Positions 36,846-48,318 of a DNA stretch of 64,000 nucleotides are shown one piece after another. Source of the stretch: Nemania diffusa (lineage: Eukaryota > Ascomycota > Sordariomycetes > Xylariales > Xylariaceae); assembly GCA_038501195.1 (NCBI GenBank), contig JBBPUQ010000002.1, positions 2,170,001 to 2,234,000 of the forward strand, given 5' to 3'. A program made the translations under genes and the position numbers. Numbering within the stretch: position 1 is the first letter of the stretch; every line of letters starts with the position of its first letter. Below the pieces are notes generated by a model. That model saw only the letters and a program-made list of their open reading frames with translations, was not told the origin of the DNA and ran no database searches.

Positions 36846-39205
36846 TTTCGACTTGTGGGAACAACAATCTCGTTTTGATCCTGGTGTTTTTTTAACCAAC
36901 AGAATTGGCTCCATTTCGTAACACGCGTTTGGTGCATAAGATATCAGGTGAACTATCATACTGACGAAATGTTAACGATATTTACTTTTTATGATTGGCT
37001 CCGTTTGCCGTCCGCAGCTATTCGACTACGCATAGCAGTACTGCGCAACAGCTTCTGTTACATTATTCACGATTAGCGTGCAGCAGATGTAGGATCAACC
37101 TTATCCGATCCCATATGGAGCATGAAGGAAACCCGCGGTTGACTTCAACATGTCGTGTATCACCTCTTCAGTATGCCGAATGCCAATGCGTATTTGGCAT
37201 CAGTAGTATACAGCATACTCGCATGGGTTTCCGCTGTCACGAGGATGTGGTTCTGCCATCGGAGGCTCTCGGCAGGCGTGGAGATATTGCCGATGAACAG
37301 CCTTGAAACCAATGGAATAACTTGAAAACGAAGGCAGCAATAAGCGCCGAAGGAAAACCGGCGTTTAATGGAGTTGTAAGGCTGCGCAGGCAAGCTCCGC
37401 TGACGTTTTCTTCTAGGAAATGCTACTACAAGGTTGGCTCATTGCTATTGCCGTCTCCCGTCTTTGGTGTCGGCGGGTTCTAGTTCGCGACACATGTTTA
37501 CGGGCGATGAGCTATGAATTGCGTTTTTTTTTTCATGTCCAATCAAGCGTTTGGTTCAAGATACCCTCGGTACCAGCCTGGAGGAAGATAACCAATAGAT
37601 TTAGCCATGGCTTTAAGACGACTGGGATTGCGAGACATGCAATGCTTAGCTAGGCAAAGACCATATCCTATTGGCTACCGTTCTACGGAATTTTTGGATA
37701 TTATGAGGATAACTATACCTCGACTAGCAATAGAAAAATATACCGAGAAAAGGAAAAACAATTTAAATTATTTGATCACTAGTTCGCTACCGGCTAAGCC
37801 ACGTGGTTGGACTGTGTACAGAAAAGCAGATAGTGAGCACTGCGTTGCCGGCATGTACTCGCGTAGTCTAGCATGGTATTGCTAAAAAGTAGAAGGCGAA
37901 TTCTACCCTCCTTGATTGAATTAACTACACTTCTCGCCTACGAGCTTCTTTGATAGTGTAATTGAGTCAACTATCCTGCGCTCCTTCTCCCCCCTCACGC
38001 CTCGATAGATAAGCTGTGTTCATCTGCATACGACGTCATCCCTTATATTCTGTATCCACTGTCGCTCCACCAATTCCAAATATCACAGACATCAGATTGT
38101 CGAGAAGGCTTCGGGACGGCAAAATTTAAACTGCCTGTGTTATCTCTCCCTTGTTCCCTCGAATAATATCGGAGGCTGGTTAGACGAATCAAAGCTGATC
38201 CTGTTCAGCTGTAGGGTAAGAAAAGCCAGGGTAACCTGTCTAGATAGCTCAGGGTGGTACCTAGGTATTGAACTTGGGGGTTTGTTAGATAAAGGGGGTA
38301 ATCTACTAGGCAGGGTTGCTTGGGAGAGGTGGTGTATAGGTTTGCTTTATGTAAGTACAGACATGTATGGTGGCACCATGTACGTGGCAAGGCAACCTCT
38401 CGGCTAGGCCATTGGGGTCAGCCTGGGAAACAGGTAAAGGGCATGCGCAGAGGAGGCGCGCATAGTGTAGAACCGAAGAAGAAGAAGTAAGGTTAGGGTA
38501 GTATGCCTGCTCGTAGTAAGGCATGTGCATATCCAAGATGCCTGCTGTCTAGGATTGGTTTGACATACTTTTAGATGCAACCTTGGAACTAACCACGGTG
38601 GGTGGGAAGGATTATGCGTACACTTGACACCTGCCGGTTGTTGGGTCCTGGCATCCGGAACCACATGCCTGTAGCAAGCTATCTTGGCTACTTCGATATT
38701 CAGGATTCAGGATTTAGGAAAATAATCGCGTTGGTTGCTCTGTGTCTTGGCTCATGCAGGTAGAAAAGTGGAAGATATTCGTATCCGCTTGGGATACAGA
38801 GCGAGGACATTTATCCTCGAATTAGATAGAGGGCATTGGGTAAAAGCAGGCTGCATGTTCATTCAACATTCTACTAACACCAGTTCACACAAGTCGAGGA
38901 TGGGCAGATAGGAGTAGTATAGAACTATTGATATTCAATAATCGCTTCGTGATTTTATGTTGCTCATGCAGTTCGTAAACGCATTTCGCCCCTCCTTGTG
39001 CACTCCGTGATAATAAACTTCTATCCACTTGCCCCTGCGATCATCGTAACAAAGGGTATCCCATACCCCTGAGAAAACAATGCTTAAACAGCTTCAAAGA
39101 CTCCAGACATCCGAGACATCAACGCATCGCCAAATGACATGGCATCTCCAGCCCGCCTCCAACACCAATGCAACCCATGTCTACTATTCAAGGGGAATTA
39201 ATCAA
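36846..39205. other. Intergenic between convergent genes
   Basis: No gene is supported. It holds the 3' UTRs of the SAM-HMG gene (+) and of the condensin gene (-). Short open frames (for example 36995-37306, 37607-37885 and 38404-38664) have no motif or flanking exons. No strong repeat is seen apart from one TACCTAGGTA near 38257. Confidence 0.5.
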
Positions 39206-42041
39206 CTAGGCGCCCTCGGTAATCTCGGCAGTCCAGTCTTTTCGAATCTCGAGTTCGAGTAGCTCGGGCGTGTTCTCAATAACGAGACCTTTTTCGTTAG
39301 CCAGATGCAGCAAGCAAATGAAACAGAAGCTTGTCGAAATGTCATCCATGACAGTCTTGGGATAAACAGACTTCAGGTCGTTCATAACCTCGGTGAACTT
39401 GAGCGGGGGGTCTTCCTTCGGCTTCTGCGTCGCCTCCTCTTCTGTTGGAGGCGTAGGCAGTCTTGATCGGTTGGGATCCTGTTTGTAAGTGTTAGCAGCG
39501 AGAGCAACCATAAAGGGGGCCAGACGCTGGTGGAAACTAAAATGCAACTCACCCCTTGGGTCTCAGTGTATCCCAAGCCTTTCCAGAGTTCCTCTTTGAG
39601 CCGACGGACATCAACTTTCTTGGCGACACGAGCGTATTGAACATATTCCGGTCTAAGACGACGCGTGGATGTGACTAGTTGTGTACCAAAGCCACCCATG
39701 GTCATACCAGCATCAAGCATGGCTGTGATACCGAGGGCTTCTGTAGGCGGTGCCTCCGCGCTAGGTGAAAAGTGATCTCTAGCATCGGCGAATTCATCGT
39801 TATCGTCATCTAACAATCCACCACCGGGCAGCGGCATTTCGTCATCAAAGAAATTAGCATCGTAGTCACCTTGGGGGAGGACCGTATCCTCCTCTCGACT
39901 TTGAAGAGGCTCTTTTTGAGCCCAAAATGCTTCATCCATGTCGGCTGCGTGCACATTCTCTGACTGACCAGATGTGCCCATCCTATTGCTAAACCGATTT
40001 CGCCGACTACTCATTCGAGCCTTAGGCTTCAAGAAGAGGCTGAGGAGCTGTTTTGAGTTGAAGTGCTTGTCATCGGGTAGAAGATTGCGAGTCTTGGATT
40101 TCCAGTCTTTCTTAGCTAGAGAAATAGCTGAATTACTTGATGCTTGAGTGAAAACCGTTTCCGCGAGTTTGCCATCGAGCGAAGAAGCGAAATCGATTTC
40201 GAATGGCTCTTTTTCTTTTCGTTGTCTCGTAGCTGTCTCTGGCTTATTGGCATCCTTGATCTTCCGTATCCGCCAGTGCTCGGGCCCGGCCCAGTTCTTT
40301 TGAAGAGCCTGATCGAAGTAACCGAGAATGTCTTCGTGTGTTTTGTCGCCATTTTTAGCATGCTTCATGGACACGATATAGTCAGCGTTCTCGTTATCCA
40401 GGCCCTCCATACCTTCACCCTCAGCTATTCCATCGTCAAGCCCAATATTATACGGGCGCATCTGAGGCTCTAACGCAGCTTCTCGTGCCCAAGCCTCGCC
40501 ACCCTCACCGAACGCGACATCAAATCCGCCCATGCCAGTCATGTCATCAAAGCCCACGGGATTGTCCTCATCGATGAACATCCCGGATTTATTACCAGCC
40601 TCACCGAGTGTATCGTCGTCGTCATCCTCCCCATCGCCTTCTGGGGCACGCAAGAACGGGATATCCAGTGATCCGGAAGGATTTCCCAAGTCGAATGTTT
40701 TTAACGAAGGACATATATCTTGCTCGTCCAACAGGCCTAGGTCAGGGAAGAACTTCATTCCAAGGGCGCTGATGTCAATCTCTACATCTTCGTCGTCGTT
40801 GGTTTCAGCCGGTTGGTCTGTGATTGTATCCTCTTCTTCTAATTCGTCCTCTTCCTCAGCGGTTACGTCCTCTCTACGCCGAGGCTTGATGCCGTCTGCT
40901 GACTTATCATTTGCGTCATCGCTGCTGTCAAAGACGATGCGGCCCTGACTGTCGATCATGAGGTGATTCAACAGAAGACCTTTAGCTCCACCTTCGTCGA
41001 AATCCGCGGACGCCTTTTTGAATAGGGGGTCTACCGCAAACTCCATATCGAATTTCTTGAGTTGCAACGAAGCGAACGATGGGGCCAGAGTTGCTTCCGA
41101 TGACCGTTGCTACCTTACTATTAGCAAGCTGGGCTGTTATTGCGAGCATAGGAACTAAACCTACCCGCTTCTTGGTCTTCTTCCTGACAACGTTGCCGTC
41201 TTCATCTACTTCCTCTTCCTCGCTCTCTTCGCCTTCGCCATCTCCCTCTTTACCTTTCTTTTTAGAATTGCTGTCGGCCAAGCCGCTTAATAGTTTACCC
41301 GTCTCGGTCGCAACACTGTCAACTCTGCTCGTATAGATCTTGACGCAGCCATCGAGGGTGCAGCTGGCTCGTTGGAAGTTGACACCGTCCCCATCCTTCA
41401 GCAGGGACATGTCGTGGAAATAGTCGATAAGGGCGAAGTTCCACGAGTTGGCGGCATTGATCTTGTTGTCGGTGGCCATCTTCATCCACTCCTCGAAGTT
41501 GGCGAGAATGGGTACGCGCTTCATCGGCGTTACACCGCTACCGACCACCATGACATCGTCGTCGTCGTCGTCGTCGTCGTCGGCGTCCCCGCCACGTCGC
41601 GGCGTCCGCGGGTTGGAGCGGGGGGACGCATTCTCGAGGTCCGCCAGCCTAAACCCGGCTTTCTTCGCAGGCGTCGCGGCGGCCGCCTGCTGCAACTCGC
41701 TGATTTGTTTTTCGTGGAGGGCTTTTCGGGAGTGGAACCTGCCTTTCTTCTCCCGGGCGTCGTCGTTGAGAGGGATCCTAAGCAGCAGCAGTAGCAGCGG
41801 TCAGATAAGGTCTCGATCAAGACAGAGACAATGATGATGATAACGATGACAGCAGTGTTATTGTTTGCTGGGTTGCTTGGTGGCCATCCACCGACCAAGC
41901 AAGGGCGCATGTAAATAAAATAAAAAGGGTGCACACGGTGAATGAAACCTACTTTAATGGCGATTTGAAGGGAGAGCCGGATGAGCCGGAAGCTGTTCGA
42001 GTGCCGGCGCTCGCACGAGGCACCTGGGCGACACGAGGCAT
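39206..42041 (-). CDS. BRN1: Condensin complex subunit 2 / kleisin (Barren, CAP-H, BRN1)
   Basis: Four exons on the minus strand, 42041-41953, 41777-41165, 41109-39553 and 39478-39206, give about 843 residues with matching phases. Family motifs include ANFEEWMKMATDNKINAANS and NFALIDYFHDMSLLKDG near the N-terminus, LAPSFASLQLKKFDMEFAVD followed by DPLFKKASADFDEGGAKGLL, and a C-terminal winged-helix-like end with TSFCFICLLHLANEKGL. The kleisin closes the SMC2-SMC4 ring and recruits the HEAT subunits, compacting mitotic chromosomes. The N-terminal arm holds a poly-Asp tract (from a GTC/GAC repeat) and a Glu-rich acidic stretch, and the middle is strongly acidic, as usual in fungal homologues. 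Intron 1 (175 bases) carries CAG and GAT-like short repeats; the others are 55 and 74 bases. No defect is seen. Confidence 0.95.
41556..41582 (-). repeat. Coding GAC repeat encoding poly-aspartate in BRN1
   Basis: On the plus strand this is an uninterrupted (TCG)n run. In the minus-strand condensin frame it encodes about nine consecutive Asp residues in the N-terminal linker before VMVVGSG. It is a candidate for length polymorphism. Confidence 0.8.
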
Positions 42042-43680
42042 CTTGAAATGAGGCGAATTAACTTATGTTACGATACTCTGATGCAGGTCGAAGTTGGTCG
42101 CGTCGGGCGCATCCTACATTGTAGAATTGACTCTCCATCCAGATCGAAGTAAACAACAAGAACCGCGCTATTCCGTTTACGTGCAACACCGGGGTTACCA
42201 TTAGGCGGATAAGTGGGTACTTAGTGAGGGGCAGCAGCCACAAGCTCTCCCATATCTCTGGTAGTGTCACGTGATGATTGTTAGCGACCCCTGCCCAGAA
42301 TCTTTATCAGCCTTAAATAGGTACCTTAGGTACCTAGTGTAGGTATGTTTGAAAAGGCATCATGGACATCAGTGGCACGCAGTTCTCAATAAATTGTACA
42401 GCAACTCAACATGTTAATATAGAGTTGCCAAACCTACGATGTTAGCGCTCCATTTCAGGTTTACGCTGAACAACAAGAGAGAAGTTGGTCGTCACCAAGT
42501 GATTGGAAAGTTGCCACTCATAGCCTAAAATATGTACTGGACTTGTTCTAAAAACATACCTAGGTTAGGTAGGTAGGTAGATCGATCTATCTAACTACCT
42601 AGGTACCTATGTAGGTAGGGCCTAACTCAGCATATATCTCAAATCTTAGTCCTAGGTATATCCCAGTACTCATATCCCATCCCCAAATACAATATTTACC
42701 TCATCTGGCTAGAGCGCGAGTTGCCATCGTCGCCAGAAATGCTCGCCCTCCACACTGCTGGTCAATTTGTTCTACTCGTTCCTGGGGCGCGTCGTAGACT
42801 CGTTGAACATGATCTTGCACCATCGATGGGTGCCCGTGTCGAGCCCCTTTCTAATTAATTGATGAATATTTGTGGTCGCGTAGCTTTCCGGCTTTCGAAA
42901 AGAAGCTCACTCTATAAGCCGTGCCCCTCGGCTTCCATAGTGCAGGCACCTGTACGATCGGCCCGTCCTCCACCTCTCGCCGCCACTGTCGAGCTGGCGG
43001 GTGCAGAGGGACGAGGATACGGATTTGTTTTAGGTCATTCGTAAAGGCAGCCAGAGCTAGCAGGTAAAGTTTGTGACAGGCTGTTAGGCAGTAACCCCTA
43101 GTAGGTAGTTTCTAGGTAATTTCCACTTCTGGTGCTATCTGCACTAAGCCCACTGTTTGAGCGCGTGAGCTGGGCAGCTCCTAGAGTAGCAGTGAGCATC
43201 GTGTTCACTTTGTATTTTACGTCTATTCAACGCGGGTTGCCTCTACCGAGCTAAAGATACGGGTTATATTGAGCTTACTAAAGTAGTGTATGTGTAATGC
43301 TATGAGACTTAGAGCGCAATCTAAGAGCGCTACGAAATATCTGGTGAGGATTGGTCGTTGTTGGATCACTAATAACTCGTAGTATAGGGGTTGGGGCTCG
43401 ATACTATTAATTCTTGAGTCATTTCCAACGAGCCGAAGACGACTGCTAGCCTATATAATAACACTACTCAATACAAGCACCCCCAGGAGTTCGCTAGCTA
43501 TCCTCTTATAGATTTGGTTTCTGCCAATTGGGTAGATAGAAAGCTAATGGTGATTCTGCCCTCACCTGTACTTAAGTTTTTGGAGTGATAGCACTTTTAA
43601 GTCGGGGTTTCATAGAGATCGATAGGGTGACACACGGTTAAGAGCCTTCACTAGCCTTCAGCAAAAGGGCAACTTGTACA
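42042..43680. other. Intergenic, condensin promoter side
   Basis: No gene is supported. It holds the upstream region of the condensin gene and the 3' side of the Zn2Cys6 gene. A strong TAGGTA inverted repeat is listed separately. From 43080 to 43680 the DNA is AT-rich with no coding signal. Confidence 0.5.
42557..42620. repeat. TAGGTA-rich imperfect palindrome
   Basis: The stretch opens with TACCTAGGTTAGGTAGGTAG, reaches a central ATCGAT and closes with CTATCTAACTACCTAGGTA, so the two sides are imperfect reverse complements of one another (about 19-24 bases per arm). It continues into TACCTATGTAGGTAGGG. The same words recur in most intergenic gaps of this window (about 1770-1860, 13330-13990, 22409-22427, 52080-52150), marking it as a member of a dispersed motif family rather than a local accident. 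Confidence 0.7.
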
Positions 43681-46448
43681 TTAGGTATCCGTATTTACCT
43701 CACACCAAGGATCGATCGAGCCAGCGAAGACTGAGTCAATGAAGGCCTCCATATCGTTGATATGCGAGGGGAACAAAGGGGCTCCTTCGAACATCGGGTC
43801 AAAGAAAGGCAACATGGAGCCCACGAAAGGATCTAGTGTTTCTTATTGCAGTCAGTGATCAATTACCTGGGATACTGATCGATCATGATGGAGGTATTAA
43901 GCTAAATACCTTGTTCATTAAGAAACCCGTTGAGCTCAGAGCTTTCGGATGGTGTTAATACTTGGCTTTCAGTCGAGCTTTCATCGGAGTCGTGCTCGAG
44001 AATGCCAGGTAAGGCTGATTCAATGGCAGCGGCAACACGTTTCATTTCAGCTGACATGGGTGCTCGAGGGCCCTGGACCATTTTTGTTTGACGTAAGGTT
44101 TGCTGAATCTCGCTAAGCTCGGATTTGCTGATCTTCTCGCCATTTCTCTGCAGGTAGAAACACAATATGCTCATTGCGAGCAGATAGTCATGACAGAAAA
44201 AGCAAGTAATTCGCCATCTGACTGAGTAAAGTCGTCCGCCAGTTTTGAGTCCTTCGTACATAGTTTGGTGCAGATTTAGAATCTTGAGAGCGGCTGCAAC
44301 AGTTGTCTTCGTTGAATACGAATACACGTCATCCTGATTCGCTAAAGTCAAGTATCGCCAATGAAGAATTATCTGGGCCTTGTGGTAGTTCATCTGGATA
44401 AAGATTCGTTGGAGAAGTACCAGTGGCGGGTCCGTAACAAAGTTCGACTCGGGTTTTATTCTGCAATACTCTGGGATCTGCAGAAACATATCTTCAATTT
44501 GTCGGTCAACTTGTAGAACTTGAGCATATGTAGGCAGCTGTGTGTTAGTAACAACGCTAGCCACAACTGTGTACATACGGCCAGTACGGAGCTTCGACAA
44601 GATAATTAACATTGGGGTTGGGTCAGTATCCGGGCGTGAGGGCGGTAATTCGGTCGAGTCAGGATTGAAATCAGTGTCGAGGAGATTCCGCGGTTCGGCT
44701 GTATCAACATATGTATCGTTAATTAGACGTGGCACTCCCAGTTGTGCAGACGTCGCGATATCTATCACCTGTTAACAACTATTATTGGCCTAGAATAAAA
44801 CAATTCGAAGTCGTTCTGCCGGCCAACGAATTGCATGCATGGGGTGATTTACTGTGGTATTGTTAGTGATTGCCGCTGAGCCCTTGAGCTACGGGACACG
44901 ATATGAATACACACCCTAGATGGAAAAGCATTGCCCATAGACGACGCCTCAGTTCCCCCTCTATTGTTATCAGCCCTGGAGTGAACTTAAGGGACATGGG
45001 AATCATACTATATGGTGAAATAGACTTGAAATGGTCAGGGTCTCGATGATACCCCATGCGCACTATAAGAAAATCCGTTGTTAACTCATTGATTTCAACT
45101 GAAAACAACGTAGTTTGAATGCCTGTATCGCTAACAAAATAGTGATGAAATTGACATACTTGCGAGATGTACCGTAGTGTTCAAAATAATCCATGCTTCA
45201 TTATTGACGTCATGTCGCCGCATGAACTCGGCCGTAAAATGATGAAGAAGGGTCTCGATTACGTAGGGACCACACCTTGTGTACTCTCCGAGTATCAGGC
45301 ACTGGACAGTCTTCTCGCGATAACTAGCACCCAGTGCGACGTAGTCTGGCTGTGGGCCTTGCCGAATCTGTTCGGCGTCCAATTCTCGAAAATTTATACC
45401 TATGGAAAGGATACTAAAGAGTAGCCCTAGCCACATAATGGGAGTCTCCTGTGGGTGTTCCCAGAATGAGGAATACTATTGATGGTAAGGGTTTTTTCAT
45501 TACGTGGGATCTTGCTGATAATAGTACCTGTGTTAGAAAGTCTAATTTGCTGATAGCACCTATTGAGTGAATTAGTCACGACAGGCTCGCACCGCTGTGA
45601 GGCTTTACTAACATGACGAGAGCTCAAGCATTTCAAAACACTGAGAGACTAGGCAGTCGGCGAGTTCCTTTGAAGGCACAGTGGCAAAGATCTCGTCCCT
45701 ACTACAACGTCTGCAACCATATAATAGAGGAGAATCGATAGAATTGATAGATGAGAATTCAGGTGTAACTTGAGCAGGCTCAGGCTCAGGCTCATCAGGT
45801 CCGCCAAAGTCCTCCTTGAGTTTATTGACTGCGTCTAGGATAGAGTCCCAGTGAGTTTGATCATGATACTTTGTTTCTGTGCCGCTGTATTTCAAGCCGC
45901 CAACATCCGACAGCGCAAGTGAAGCGTCGAGCTCCTGCATGTTTGGTAGCGTTTGCGGCGAAGAAGTATTAAGACCTGCGCCTTCATTCTGGTTCATGTA
46001 CGAGACCACAAGATTTTCAAGGTGTCTCAGCCTGTCCTGAACGCGGCTAGGTGACGTTGAGGCAGTAGTGGTTGCGACATAGGTACACGAAGATGCAAGA
46101 CCACGCTTCTACGACTCATCAGCAACTGCATAGCGTGTTCTTGTAGTGTGCCTAAGTCATGACATACCTCGCATGTTGAACATGGATGGCGACGGTCACA
46201 CCGCAGTCTAGAAAGGTAATGATTCGTTAGTGATTATTCGCTAATGAAGTGTTCGTGTTCACTGCCAGCTTGAATACAGTCCACAGGATATAAACGTACT
46301 TGCGGCGCCGGCATATATTGCAACTAAGCTGCGGCTTGTCACGACGTCTATTCGGCGGTGGGCGAGGCCGCTGCCTTGCTGGGTCGAGAACGCTTGTATA
46401 ACCACAACCTAGTTGGAGGTTCTGGGAATCTTTGTATGTGGAGGACAT
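43681..46448 (-). CDS. Zn2Cys6 transcription factor with fungal-specific regulatory domain
   Basis: Eight exons on the minus strand, 46448-46300, 46207-46168, 46108-45613, 45559-45528, 45475-45160, 45062-44911, 44768-43910 and 43832-43681, sum to about 731 residues with consistent phases. The binuclear cluster is CNIC, RRRKLRC, DRRHPC, STC and C: cysteines at about 43, 46, 53, 59, 62 and 71 (C-x2-C-x6-C-x5-C-x2-C-x8-C). The middle-homology region includes FLTQYSSFWEHPQETPIMWL, TVHLAMRMGYHRDPDHF and EGELRRRLWAMLFHLG. It should bind DNA in the nucleus and regulate nearby or pathway genes; the ligand is unknown. A 32-base exon sits between two introns of 53 and 52 bases. The junction at 44769-44910 is the least certain (donor GTATTC, 142 bases). 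Nearby oxidative genes suggest, but do not prove, a local target. Confidence 0.85.
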
Positions 46449-48318
46449 GGCGCCTCAGTACCGAGTACGCTTAATCAAGTCCTTAGCACTCCCTAGTACA
46501 CCCCTATCTGCACCGGTTTAGACTAATACACCAATAGGGCATCAAGGCGTTAAGTCGTCTCCAAGGAGCAATGTTTCAGTTCTAATGTATTGGGTAGATG
46601 AACTCAAGCCACGCGCATGTCTTTCGAAGGCTAGATGCCTGCCTGGAAGTAGGTAGTGATCGGGAATGGGAGAGAGCCGCCACCTCCCACTGCACTGAAC
46701 TACCTCTCTTTTATGGGACCCTCCGACCCTCCGAGCCAATCAAACCGCATCCTCGTTGTATTATTGACCTCCAAGATATCGACACGTGAGGGTGTCTAAG
46801 GCAGAACAATACCTAGCATCAACAACAGTCTTCTTAACGGTTTATTTTACTTATGTTCTTATTATTTTTTATTTGGGGTGCGGGGTGGATGTGTTAAATA
46901 GATAGTCTTATGATGAAAACAATACGAGCAAATATATGAGCATCTATAATATTATACGTCTTCCCAAGACTCATAGTATGCAGTATTGTTATAGTGCGTG
47001 CGATAAAAGTTGTACCGGTGGGTCTATTGATTAGGCCTGATTTCATTGATTCCTTTCTTATACATTAGATACCTAGCTAGCACGCAGCTCTTTCAGGGCT
47101 CTAGACGGCGGTCGATTAGCCAGGTCCTCTTCATCAAATTCGACTGATTTACTAGAAGAAGCCTTCATGAAATTTATCGAAGGTTATGTGATTATGATCA
47201 AGCCTCTAGGGTGCAGTATTGTGATGCACTCGATCTGTTTTAGTATCAAAATCTAAATATCGCACAATAGGCATGATGTGGTACAAGAGATTTGAGGATA
47301 CTGACCAATCATATATTCAATGAAATCTATCTAGATGCCTTCGTAGACCACACAATCATTGGTAGTTTGATTAGTCTTTGGAACCCTTCGCCACCTCGGG
47401 CTCTAGTTTAGGTCTACATACATTTTATTTGTAGGTCACAGTATTGGGTAGCTGTATTTGTATATACCAGATAGTTCTGGTAGATTGCACTTATTAGCCC
47501 TGATAGAATATATTCTTTAGTGTAAGTTATTTTTGAGAATTTAAAAAGGGTTGAATCTGCTCTTTGCCCTCCCTTCCAGTGAGTCGAACCTTCATCCTTT
47601 AGATAGGTTTGACTGGAAGTTCCCACTTACAAACTGCACCTGAAGCTTCGGGGCAAAGTTAATTCATCCCTCGGTTCATATGTCCTTCCTCCCTGGTTCG
47701 AAGAAACTACTACCTCTTCTATTACAAACCGCGTCGCGTGCTCACATCCATGTGAATGGATAGGCAAACAAAACAACAGATATCCAATGCCTATTCATTA
47801 CTACGTCGAGGAATAAACGACAAACTTAAAAAAGTGTTAGCATAAGTTCTTACCAGATTGGCCCTCAACTCACGTTATTGATTGTTATTGGAACAGGGGA
47901 CCTCCCTTCTGTTTCTATCTCGCCCTTATTCTTGTCTTTAACAAGTTACCATCCAATCACACTCTCTTACTTTTCCAACCAATTTTCATTCGCATGTATC
48001 TCTACTCATTGTAAACAAGATAAATCCAAGGCTTTCAGACATCAATAAAAATACAGAGGCAAGTGCCACATATTTCATGAAGTATTCTTCTTTACCGTTG
48101 AGTCAACTAGCTACCTTATTCGACAATACTTTGCCTACCTCGCCCAAGTCGACCTAATAGCTCTGATCCTACGCTGACGTTTTAGTATGTTGCTTCTAAA
48201 CGTCCTCCAATCCCCGCCTCTCTATAACATGCTGATTATTATATCAAAAGGCTGCCTAAAAAGTCATGAATAAGAGACAGCTGACGCCAATATTGTTGAC
48301 CAAACAAAGTCTCCAACA
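46449..48318. other. Divergent intergenic region of 1.9 kb
   Basis: No gene is supported. It separates the divergent Zn2Cys6 (-) and MYND (+) genes and should hold both promoters. The centre (46800-47560) is AT-rich, with stops in all frames. A GAGTCGAACC word near 47580 looked tRNA-like but has no folding partner (see rejected items). Confidence 0.5.

Noticed and set aside
47560..47640. GAGTCGAACC word suggesting a tRNA T-loop
   Set aside because: The flanking bases do not form a T-stem or acceptor stem, and no D or anticodon arm is found at the right distance.
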